Assembly (NCBI GenBank): GCA_016177865.1
Contig: JACOUJ010000239.1
Span: 1-38,386 of the forward strand
Source: Candidatus Rokuibacteriota bacterium
Lineage (GTDB): Bacteria > Methylomirabilota > Methylomirabilia > Rokubacteriales > JACOUJ01
Direction: 5' to 3'
Length of the DNA stretch: 38,386 nt
Position numbers and translations under genes: made by a program. Shown here one piece after another: positions 31,632-38,386 of the stretch. Position 1 is the first letter of the stretch. The number at the start of each line of letters is the position of its first letter. The notes below the pieces were generated by a model, which was not told the origin of the DNA, searched no databases, and saw only the letters and a list, made by a program, of their open reading frames with translations.

Positions 31632-33407
31632 CTATTTCTCGATGATGTGTTGGCCGAGGACCAGGACGTCCATGCCGCTTCGGCTGAACGTGCTGAACGC
31701 CTCCGCCGGCGAGTTGACGATCGGCTCTCCCTTCAGATTGAAGGACGTGTTCAGCACGACCGGAACCCCCGTGGCCTCGCCAAACGTCTGAATCAACCGG
31801 TGGTAGCGTGGTGCGGTCTCGCGGTCCACGGTTTGAAGTCGTGCCGACCCGTCCACGTGGGTGATGGCTGGCACGCGATCTCGCGCCCCGTCCTTTACGC
31901 CCACGACGTAAAGCATGTACCGCGCGGGATAGTGCCGCGCCGGCTCCGCCAAGTCGAAGAAGTCCGCCGCCCGCTCCATAAGTACCGAGGGCGCGAAGGG
32001 TCGGAATGGCTCGCGAAACTTGATCTTCGTGTTGACGATGTCCTTCATCGCCGGGTCGCGCGGATCCGCGAGGATGCTGCGGTTCCCGAGCGCGCGCGGT
32101 CCCCATTCAAACCGTCCCTGAAACCATCCAACGACCCTGCCCTGCTGAAGCGCGTCCACGACGCGCCCGAGCAGTGCATCATCATTCTCGACGCGCGTGT
32201 GCGCGATATTCTGGCTGCGCAGAAACGCGTCGATTTCGCCGGCGCTGTACTCCTGTCCCCAGCAGGCGTGACGCATGACAAACTGGCGTGGCTTCCCCAG
32301 GACCATGTGATAGCCGTACAGCGCCGCGCCGACAGCGCCACCGCCATCTCCCGCAGCGGGCTGGATGAAGATCTCCTCGAACGCTGTCTCCCTGAGGATC
32401 CGGCCGTTTGCCACGCTGTTGAGGGCCACACCACCTGCCATGCAGAGGTGCTTCAGGCCTGTTTCCCGATGTAGGTGGCAGGCCATCTTCAGCAGCACCT
32501 CTTCGGTGACCGCCTGAATGCTCGCGGCGATATCCGCATAGCGCTGGTTCTCCCGAGCCAGGCGGTCGTAGGCGGCCGGCTTCTCGCCAAAGTAGGACGG
32601 GTACCCGCTCGAGGGTGTGAAGAAGTGGGCCTTCGGATCACGCGGCGGCCCGAACACATCGACGAAGCGGTCGTCGTACGTCGCGTAGGTCGATTGGTGA
32701 AACGAGAAGTACTCCATGTTAAGGTGGAAGCTGCCGTCGGCCTCCTGACCAATCAGCTTCCACACCTTGTCCGCGTACCGGGGTTCGCCAAACGGCGCCA
32801 TACCCATCACCTTGTACTCGCCTTCATTCACCTCGAACCCCAAAAAGGCTGTGAAGGCGCTGTATAGCAAGCCGAGGGAATGGGGGAACCGAATCTCGCG
32901 GCAAATCTTGATCTCGCTTCCTCGACCGGTGCCATACGTCGCCGTCGCCCATTCACCGACGCCGTCTACAGTCAAGATCGCCGCCTCCTCAAAGGGCGAG
33001 CAAAAGAAGGCGCTCGCGGCGTGCGAGAGGTGGTGGTCGCTGAACAGGATCTTGGACTCCGGGACACGGAGCGTTTCTTTGATGAGGCTCTTGATCCAGA
33101 GCTTCTCCGTAAACCACGCAACCAACGACTCCTGAAACACCTTCCGCGACCTCGGGAAGGTCTGCATCGTGGACTGCAGAATCCGCTCGAACTTCAGGAA
33201 TGGTTTTTCGAAAAAGACGACCAGATCCAGCTCCTCGCCTCGAATCCGACCTGCACGCAAGCAAAACTCGATCGCATTGGCCGGATACCTGTAATCGTGT
33301 TTCTTCCGCGTGAAGCGTTCCTCCTCTGCCGCAGCGACGATCTCGCCATCCCGGAGAAGGGCCGCAGCCGAATCGTGAAAGAAGCACGAGATCCCCATGA
33401 TGTTCAT
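31632..33407 (-). CDS. Carbamoyltransferase (NodU/SxtI/CmcH family)
   Basis: A 591-residue enzyme that makes carbamoyl-adenylate from carbamoyl phosphate and ATP and transfers the carbamoyl group to a hydroxyl. Visible features: the N-terminal kinase-like fold (MGISCFFHDSAAALLRDGEI, with EEERFTRKKHD), the HHLSHAASAFFCSPFEEAAI block with the metal-binding histidines, GEYKVMGMAPFGEP, LCMAGGVALNSVANGRIL and the YrdC-like C-terminal region with GRFEWGPRALGNRSILADPR. Length is normal for the family. In an EPS locus it probably carbamoylates a sugar hydroxyl. Its ATG 33407 is one base after the stop of a 77-residue membrane protein, and the DUF5989-like gene follows at once. Confidence 0.94.
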   Translation of the reverse strand: MNIMGISCFFHDSAAALLRDGEIVAAAEEERFTRKKHDYRYPANAIEFCLRAGRIRGEELDLVVFFEKPFLKFERILQSTMQTFPRSRKVFQESLVAWFTEKLWIKSLIKETLRVPESKILFSDHHLSHAASAFFCSPFEEAAILTVDGVGEWATATYGTGRGSEIKICREIRFPHSLGLLYSAFTAFLGFEVNEGEYKVMGMAPFGEPRYADKVWKLIGQEADGSFHLNMEYFSFHQSTYATYDDRFVDVFGPPRDPKAHFFTPSSGYPSYFGEKPAAYDRLARENQRYADIAASIQAVTEEVLLKMACHLHRETGLKHLCMAGGVALNSVANGRILRETAFEEIFIQPAAGDGGGAVGAALYGYHMVLGKPRQFVMRHACWGQEYSAGEIDAFLRSQNIAHTRVENDDALLGRVVDALQQGRVVGWFQGRFEWGPRALGNRSILADPRDPAMKDIVNTKIKFREPFRPFAPSVLMERAADFFDLAEPARHYPARYMLYVVGVKDGARDRVPAITHVDGSARLQTVDRETAPRYHRLIQTFGEATGVPVVLNTSFNLKGEPIVNSPAEAFSTFSRSGMDVLVLGQHIIEK

Positions 33408-33408
33408 G

Positions 33409-33642
33409 CTAGAACTGCCTCCTCGCGAGCGTCAGCGGGTCCGCGTCAGCACCCGGCCGCGCCACCCAGCCGTTGGCCGCTCCGGGGTGCAGCCGCAGCG
33501 GGTCACCGAGCACTTTCACGCCCAGGGCGAATGGCCCGAACACCGTGAAGTAGAAGACAAACAGCAGCGCACGCGCTTGAAGGTCCGCAATCCTCCGGCC
33601 GAGCACCTGCCACCGAGTCCAGATCACCTTGAGCACACGCAT
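33409..33642 (-). CDS. Small membrane protein next to the carbamoyltransferase
   Basis: A 77-residue protein (start MRVLKVIWTRWQVLGRRIAD) with a single central hydrophobic segment (LLFVFYFTVFGPFALGVKVL) and a polar tail containing DPLRLHPGAANGWV and ending LTLARRQF. I recall similar short proteins beside carbamoyltransferase genes but cannot name a family. It may or may not correspond to SxtJ, which I believe is longer. ATG 33642 has AAGGGAGAG about seven bases upstream. The open frame reaches further up to 33864 but only as an antiframe of the methyltransferase gene. Function is unknown; membrane tethering of the carbamoyltransferase would fit. Confidence 0.8.
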   Translation of the reverse strand: MRVLKVIWTRWQVLGRRIADLQARALLFVFYFTVFGPFALGVKVLGDPLRLHPGAANGWVARPGADADPLTLARRQF

Positions 33643-33662
33643 CGGGGATCTCTCCCTTCGCC

Positions 33663-34703
33663 TCAGGCCCTCTTCCGGCCGATCATGGTGAAAAAGCCAC
33701 CTTCTCGCCCCCCGGTGAGAAGCATGGCGGCCTGCACGATGGCCCGATCGACGGCCGTGCCTCGCGGGTTTGGCTCGAACAATCTCTCCCCGGGGGAAAA
33801 CGACTCGCTTGCGACGCACTTCGGTATGCTGTTCACGAATTCGACGCTCGACTGGTCGAACCACCGCAGCACCTCGCCAAAGGTATGCTTCGATTCATGC
33901 GGATGCTTATACTGATCCCTGAACCAAGCCCGCCTTCTCGCGTCATTGAGGGTCTCGGTCCTCAGCCGTGGATCGAGGGACGTCAGCCTATCCCCAGCCA
34001 CTCGAAAGATAAGGCGTCGGATGTCGGTCGTGAGTCTCCCGTACCTGTTATAGAGTCCAACGACGACGAAACCGCCCTTCTTCAGAGAGGGCAAAAGAGC
34101 CTGGAACCCGGCGAAGGGATCAGCGGTGTGGTGCAACACACCGTTGCAGATCACAAAATCAAAGACCTCCGGTCGAAACACTGGACGGAAGAGGTTCATC
34201 TGAACGAAGCAGACATTCTCAAGACCATGTTGCTCCTCGAACGCGTGGCCCAGCCTCAGAGAGTTCACGCACAGATCTGTGGCAAAGACGCTTCGTCCCC
34301 ATGTCAATCCAAGGAAATTGCTCAGCTGACCCGTGCCGCAACCACATTCGAGGACCTTCGAGCCATGCGCGATCTGCCCGCTCAAGAGCCGAGCGAAGAC
34401 TCCATTCTCGGCCTTTGCTCGGAGGCTCTCCGGGGAGTCCAAGTCGTCGTAACCAGGAAAGGGCGTCTCCTCATAAAAGGCCTTCACGAGATCTGTCACA
34501 TCGGCCTTGGAACTGCGGCCGGTGGGCCAGAATAACAAGGGAATGCCTTGATCGCACGCGAACACACGCTTGCACGCTGCACATTCCATCGTCGAATGGT
34601 CGTCGGGCACTTTCAACCGTCCACCGCATACCGGACACATGAAGATGTCCAAGTGGCGACGGATGAGCTCAGGAATGACAGCGGTCTCGTCCGTGAGTTT
34701 CAT
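33663..34703 (-). CDS. SAM methyltransferase with N-terminal zinc ribbon
   Basis: A 346-residue protein with a Trm112-like zinc ribbon at the N-terminus (Cys23 and Cys26 in MCPVCGG, Cys41 and Cys44 in ECAACK) and a class I methyltransferase domain: VLECGCGTGQLSNFL at 117-131, VFATDLCVNSL, FDFVICNGVLHHTADPFAGF and LKKGGFVVVGLYNRYGRLTT. A C-terminal region of about 100 residues with RAWFRDQYKHPHESKHTFGE and SFSPGERLFEPNPRGT follows. Similar three-part proteins are common in EPS and secondary-metabolite clusters. The substrate is unknown. It has gaps of about 20 and 9 bases to its neighbours, so it belongs to the same transcript. Confidence 0.92.
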   Translation of the reverse strand: MKLTDETAVIPELIRRHLDIFMCPVCGGRLKVPDDHSTMECAACKRVFACDQGIPLLFWPTGRSSKADVTDLVKAFYEETPFPGYDDLDSPESLRAKAENGVFARLLSGQIAHGSKVLECGCGTGQLSNFLGLTWGRSVFATDLCVNSLRLGHAFEEQHGLENVCFVQMNLFRPVFRPEVFDFVICNGVLHHTADPFAGFQALLPSLKKGGFVVVGLYNRYGRLTTDIRRLIFRVAGDRLTSLDPRLRTETLNDARRRAWFRDQYKHPHESKHTFGEVLRWFDQSSVEFVNSIPKCVASESFSPGERLFEPNPRGTAVDRAIVQAAMLLTGGREGGFFTMIGRKRA

Positions 34704-34712
34704 CAGGTCCCG

Positions 34713-35750
34713 CTACAGCGCCATCCGATACCACGCGAGCTTCAGCGCGAAAGTCGGGACGTCATGTTCCCACGGTTGCCCTCGCCGGAGTTCCCACGGC
34801 GATGTCCTTCGAGTGTTGATGCCGAAGCGCGCGCTGACCGCGCACGTGAACCCCGCCTCGCGGACCAGGCGCACTACTGCCGCGGTGTAGTCTCCGGATT
34901 GCCCGTTTGGGTAGGCAAAAGCGCGAGGCCTGTGGCCGCACGCTGACTCGATCATCGCGCGGGAGCCCTCGATCTCCGACCGAACCCGCTCGAGGCTGAC
35001 GCGCGAGAGGATCGGGTGGTTCACCGTGTGGGCACCGATGGCGAACCCCAGCCCCATCAGAGCGTGAACATCGTCCCAACCGAGCATGAGGCCCTTAAAG
35101 TTCCGCTGCTCCGTTACCCCGAGACTTTCGAGCAACCCGTCCACAGTGCGCCGCAGCTCTTCGTCCTGAAGGCGCTTGAGCGCGTCGAGCGTTCGCTGAA
35201 GGCCGCGGACTCGGTCTCCGTCACTAGCCAGGCTCATCGTTTCGCCCCACGGTGTGGCGATGAACGTGGCCTTCGTCAGCTTGAACGCCATCGCGAGCCG
35301 ATCGAACCACGGAACCTCGGCGGTACCGATGAAGCCCGTTGCGAGGAACACGCTGGCGGGCGCTCGGTATTTCGTCAGGATCGGTGCGACATGCGTCAAG
35401 ACATCCCGATAGCCGTCATCGAAAGTGATCGCGAGAGCGTTTCGCGGGAGTCCGCCACTGCGCATCCGCTCCACCAGTTCTTCCAAGATGAGCACGCGGT
35501 AGGTGCGAGCGACGAAGCGCATCTGCCGCTCGAAAACCTCGGTCGGGACCGACGGGAAGAATGGGTCACGATTATCATCGACTCGGTGGTACACGAGGAT
35601 CGGGAAAGCCGGATACCGGCGATACGACAATCCTCCCGGACCTCCTAAAGCCGCATAGTCTGAAAATCTCGACAGGCCGCCGACCGCTCCCGATTTGTAG
35701 AGTCCGGCGGCCAAAGCTCGAACGATGGTCGCTCGCGCCCGGCCTCTCAT
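34713..35750 (-). CDS. Polysaccharide deacetylase (NodB-like, CE4)
   Basis: A 345-residue protein with a CE4 NodB domain: ILVYHRVDDN (about 51-60), the catalytic TFDDGYRDV with Asp111-Asp112, the metal-binding His241 and His245 in AHTVNHPILSRV, and AFAYPNGQSGDY. CE4 enzymes remove N-acetyl groups from amino sugars with a divalent metal. The first 45 residues are basic without a clear signal peptide, so the location is unclear. The ATG 35750 shares one base with the preceding stop (TGATG). An upstream reading to 35810 would overlap the synthetase gene by 60 bases. Deacetylation followed by N-acylation or N-formylation by other enzymes of the locus is a reasonable inference. Confidence 0.92.
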   Translation of the reverse strand: MRGRARATIVRALAAGLYKSGAVGGLSRFSDYAALGGPGGLSYRRYPAFPILVYHRVDDNRDPFFPSVPTEVFERQMRFVARTYRVLILEELVERMRSGGLPRNALAITFDDGYRDVLTHVAPILTKYRAPASVFLATGFIGTAEVPWFDRLAMAFKLTKATFIATPWGETMSLASDGDRVRGLQRTLDALKRLQDEELRRTVDGLLESLGVTEQRNFKGLMLGWDDVHALMGLGFAIGAHTVNHPILSRVSLERVRSEIEGSRAMIESACGHRPRAFAYPNGQSGDYTAAVVRLVREAGFTCAVSARFGINTRRTSPWELRRGQPWEHDVPTFALKLAWYRMAL

Positions 35751-37606
35751 CAGACACCCACTCCATTCGCGTGCTGACGGTGCCAGAGCTCGAGCATCAA
35801 CAGTATCCACAGGAGGCTTCCGTAGTATGGTGTGCCATCGGCTTCGTGTAGCCGCACGAGGTCGCGAATGCCCTCCTGCCGGAGATATTTCTGCACGTGG
35901 GCGCCCGGTGAGAGCAGGCTCTCACGAAGGAGCTGGCGGAACCCGGGATCACTCTTGAGCCACGCGCTCACGGGCACGCCAAAACCGTGTTTGCGTTTGG
36001 CGAGGACTTCGGCGGGTATGAGGTTTCGGAAAGCGCGTTTGAAGAGATACCGCTTCTCGAAGCGCCTGACTTTGTAGCACGCCGGCAGGGTGCCGGTGAA
36101 CTCCGCCAACAAATGATCAAGCATGGGGAACCGGACATCAATTCCCGCGAGCTCGGCCGCGCGCGTCACCTTCAAGAGGTCGCCGTCCCCGATGGTCAAC
36201 TTCAAGTCCAGGTAGAGCAGTCGGTTCAGCTCACTGGTCGCTTGCGCCGAGTCTAAATGCTGCTGGGCGACCTTCCAGGGGGCCTCGCGATCCACCATCC
36301 GGGCAAACTCGGGCGTGAGGAGCCGGAAGCCATCCTGGCCCATGAAGAACTCATGGAAGTAGAACCGGCGGGGGGTTGGGAGATTGGCCCGGTGCACATA
36401 GCGCTGAGCCCGGCCGAGCAGGGAAGCGTCCCCATCGGGGAGCCAGGCTAACAGTGGCTCGAGAATTGAACGCCGGAGCCCGCCGGGAATCCGCTGGTAC
36501 GCCACAAGGATCCGATCCGTCCGGTAACGCTCGTTGCCCCCGAACAGCTCATCACCCCCGTCCCCACCCAGCAACCGAGTCATCCCGCGGTCGCGAGCCA
36601 GTTGCGCGCACGCATACGTCGCGACCGACGAGTCGTTTCCGAACGGCTCGTCATGCGCCTCAATGAGGCGCGGCAATGTGGACAGGGCCCTTTCCGGGGT
36701 GAGTATCGCGGTCCCGTGCGCCGCGGCAAAGTGCCGGGCCGTCAGCGTGGCGTAGTGGAGCTCGTTGTAGCGAGGCTCCCGGAAGCCGATCGAGAACGCG
36801 TGGACGCGCTCTCCGGTTGTCTTCGTCATGAGACCGACGATAGTGCTGCTGTCGGTCCCACCGCTCAGGAAGGCGCCGGTCTCCTTTGCCGCAGCTCCGT
36901 GGAGGGACACGGCCACCGCATCTTCGACCATTCGAAATGTCGCGGCGGCCGCCTCACGGACTCCGACTGGCCGTTCGGGATACGCCAGATCCCAATAGCG
37001 CGCGATCGTCGGCTCCGCGTTCCGGAGCACGAGGGTGTGGCCGGGCGGAAGCCGCCGAACTCGGGCAAAGGCTGAGTAGGGGGCGGGGACGAAGCCGAAG
37101 TTCAGGTATTGGTACACCGCCGTGGGATCGACTTCGGCCGACAGTTCTGGCAGTGCGAGAAGGGGGCTCGGCCGGGATGCGAAGGTAAAGCCTTCCGGGG
37201 TCCTCACGTAGTAGAGCCGCTTGACCCCGAAGCGGTCGACCGCCAGCAGAAGCCGATGGAACCGACGGTCCCAGAGGGCCAGGGCAAAGGCCCCCCGGAG
37301 CCTCGCGATGAAGGCGGGGCCGTACGTTCTATAGAGCGTCGTCAGGAGCCTGTCCGAGCGGCCATCGCCACGAGCGGCCAGGGCGTGCAGTTCTGGCAGG
37401 TTTGTGAGATCCAGGTCGGCGAGCGCCCAGACCCGCTCCGTCAAATCCAAACCTCCTGGCTCGATGCACGAGAAGAACCCGACATGCCCTCGACTGGCGC
37501 ACACCGGCTGCCGCACGCCGGCAATCCGGCGCGCCATAGCTTGCAAGAGAGAGTCCGGCGCCGGTCGTGCGGGATCGCGGAAGACGACACCGCCGATTAG
37601 ACGCAT
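35750..37606 (-). CDS. Asparagine-synthetase homologue lacking the glutaminase nucleophile
   Basis: A 618-residue protein with the two-domain layout of asparagine synthetase. The synthetase domain is intact in its key loops: SGGTDSSTIVGLM from 248 and LLGGDGGDELFGGNERYRTD, with KRKHGFGVPVSAWL near the end. The N-terminal domain keeps the fold signature (RLRGAFALALWDRRFHRLLL) but begins MRLIGGVVF, so position 2 is Arg where Cys is required, and the NGEIYN motif is replaced by the DLDLTN region. It should therefore not hydrolyse glutamine; it may use free ammonia, another amine, or a partner glutaminase. ATG 37606 overlaps the upstream gene by ten bases. A longer start at 37630 (MAGSRESGM) would not restore a Cys. 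Confidence 0.93.
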   Translation of the reverse strand: MRLIGGVVFRDPARPAPDSLLQAMARRIAGVRQPVCASRGHVGFFSCIEPGGLDLTERVWALADLDLTNLPELHALAARGDGRSDRLLTTLYRTYGPAFIARLRGAFALALWDRRFHRLLLAVDRFGVKRLYYVRTPEGFTFASRPSPLLALPELSAEVDPTAVYQYLNFGFVPAPYSAFARVRRLPPGHTLVLRNAEPTIARYWDLAYPERPVGVREAAAATFRMVEDAVAVSLHGAAAKETGAFLSGGTDSSTIVGLMTKTTGERVHAFSIGFREPRYNELHYATLTARHFAAAHGTAILTPERALSTLPRLIEAHDEPFGNDSSVATYACAQLARDRGMTRLLGGDGGDELFGGNERYRTDRILVAYQRIPGGLRRSILEPLLAWLPDGDASLLGRAQRYVHRANLPTPRRFYFHEFFMGQDGFRLLTPEFARMVDREAPWKVAQQHLDSAQATSELNRLLYLDLKLTIGDGDLLKVTRAAELAGIDVRFPMLDHLLAEFTGTLPACYKVRRFEKRYLFKRAFRNLIPAEVLAKRKHGFGVPVSAWLKSDPGFRQLLRESLLSPGAHVQKYLRQEGIRDLVRLHEADGTPYYGSLLWILLMLELWHRQHANGVGV

Positions 37607-38386
37607 GCCGCTCTCGCGCGAGCCCGCCACCGCCGCAGGAGCGGAATCAGCCGAGTCTCGATTGAGTGGAGAAAGCGCCCGTACGGCGTGGCAGCGTACA
37701 CCTCAAGCCAGACGGACTCCCGCGCACCGGTCGCCCACCGGAGCTTGTACGTATTGCCCCCCGGGCCCATGTCGTACTCGCCCACGTCGCGCCGATCAAA
37801 GATGGATTGCATGATCCGGAGATTCAGGACGGCTCCGGGCGAAAGGCTCGCAAGCGCGGCATCGAAATCAGCACGCAACGCGTGCAGCCGGCCGTTGGAC
37901 CGGATCTGGTACTCGGTGGCCACGGCGCGCCCGTCCAGCCGAAGGATCCAGAGATGCAGCCAGCCGTTCGCGCTAGCACGCTGTGTGAGCTCCCGGAAAA
38001 ACCTGGGCATCCCGAGCATCGTCGCCATGCCCACTCCCCGCGGGCCCTTCCAGCTTTGCCGCGAGACTTCCATGACCTCGGCAAAAACCGGTCCCTCCGG
38101 GTCAACCTCGCGGTACTCCTCTACCGCCACCATCCCGCTCTTTCCGAGTCGGTTCTCGATATTTCGGCAGGTCTTCCTGAAGCGTTGGGTTTTGTGGCGG
38201 AAGAAGTCTCCCCAGGTTCCGGCGATCTCTACGTACGGCGACTGCTCACGGCCGGCCACCCGCCACAGCAGCCGACCGGGAAGGGCCGCCTCGAGCGCCT
38301 GCAGCGTCGCCGAGTCCCCCGGAAGCTTTCGGAGCGAAAGCACGTCCCAGTCCGAGCGGGCTCGCAACGCCTCCAGAAGAGCCACG
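37597..38386 (-). CDS. GNAT acyltransferase, CelD/BcsL type (5' end missing)
   Basis: The last 263 or so residues of a GNAT/FemAB-related protein. The frame is open to the right edge, so its start lies outside and the GTG at 38385 is only incidental. Typical segments are RHKTQRFRKTCRNIENRLGK, SRQSWKGPRGVGMATMLGMP, LDGRAVATEYQIRSNGRLHA and FDRRDVGEYDMGPGGNTYKL followed by RWATGARE. These match the CelD/BcsL acetyltransferase group found in cellulose and EPS loci. An acyl transfer onto the glycan or its precursor is likely; the acyl group is unknown. It is distinct from the FemAB-like protein at 4567-5586. Ten bases overlap the defective synthetase gene that follows. Confidence 0.87.
   Translation of the reverse strand, partial: VALLEALRARSDWDVLSLRKLPGDSATLQALEAALPGRLLWRVAGREQSPYVEIAGTWGDFFRHKTQRFRKTCRNIENRLGKSGMVAVEEYREVDPEGPVFAEVMEVSRQSWKGPRGVGMATMLGMPRFFRELTQRASANGWLHLWILRLDGRAVATEYQIRSNGRLHALRADFDAALASLSPGAVLNLRIMQSIFDRRDVGEYDMGPGGNTYKLRWATGARESVWLEVYAATPYGRFLHSIETRLIPLLRRWRARARAACV

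Noticed and set aside
1..38386. tRNA, rRNA, CRISPR array, insertion sequence or prophage genes
   Set aside because: I saw no repeat-spacer pattern, no transposase or integrase motif and no RNA gene; the strand is almost wholly filled by EPS-type coding sequence.

Overview
The window is one continuous, tightly packed stretch of about 34 genes, all read on the minus strand, so biologically it runs from base 38386 down to base 1. It is high in G+C and contains an exosortase (XrtA/PEP-CTERM) exopolysaccharide and protein-glycosylation locus. Such loci occur in Gram-negative environmental bacteria. Sequence alone does not fix the phylum. A high-G+C lineage such as Methylomirabilota/Rokubacteria, Acidobacteriota or a proteobacterium would fit, but this is a weak inference.

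Layout in transcription order. (1) 38386-31446: a CelD-type acyltransferase (cut by the edge), an asparagine-synthetase homologue without its glutaminase nucleophile, a polysaccharide deacetylase, a methyltransferase with a zinc ribbon, and a carbamoyltransferase flanked by two very small membrane proteins. (2) 31441-26732: two unlike SGNH hydrolases, then the ABC exporter pair Wzm/Wzt. (3) 26735-23051: a GT2 and two GT4 glycosyltransferases, with a possible 44-residue ORF in the only sizeable gap. (4) 23054-19013: three predicted exported proteins of unknown function (a small helical one and two beta-propeller-like ones). (5) 19003-8901: an exosortase-associated O-glycosylation ligase, two complete asparagine-synthetase-type amidotransferases, three GT4 enzymes, two methyltransferases. 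(6) 8904-4567: a toroid-like protein, a PaaK/CapK-type ligase, a formyltransferase-fold enzyme and a FemAB-like acyltransferase. (7) 4570-1: the sensor kinase PrsK, the exosortase, EpsI and the sigma-54 activator PrsR (cut by the left edge).

How the parts fit. Glycosyltransferases build a glycan. Methyl-, carbamoyl-, formyl-, acyl- and amido-transferases, a deacetylase and SGNH enzymes decorate it. Wzm/Wzt exports it, and the O-ligase may attach glycan to exported proteins. The exosortase processes PEP-CTERM proteins encoded elsewhere, because none is visible here. PrsK/PrsR would control expression of the exosortase substrates and perhaps of the locus.

Many adjacent genes overlap by exactly four bases (ATGA, GTGA or TTGA), which argues for translational coupling and helps choose start codons. 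I found no tRNA, rRNA, CRISPR array, insertion sequence or convincing terminator. I could not place a promoter. The most interesting points are the coupled three-gene exported cassette, the glutaminase-dead synthetase, the carbamoyltransferase module with small membrane proteins, and a ten-base homopolymer inside the O-ligase gene that could make it phase-variable.
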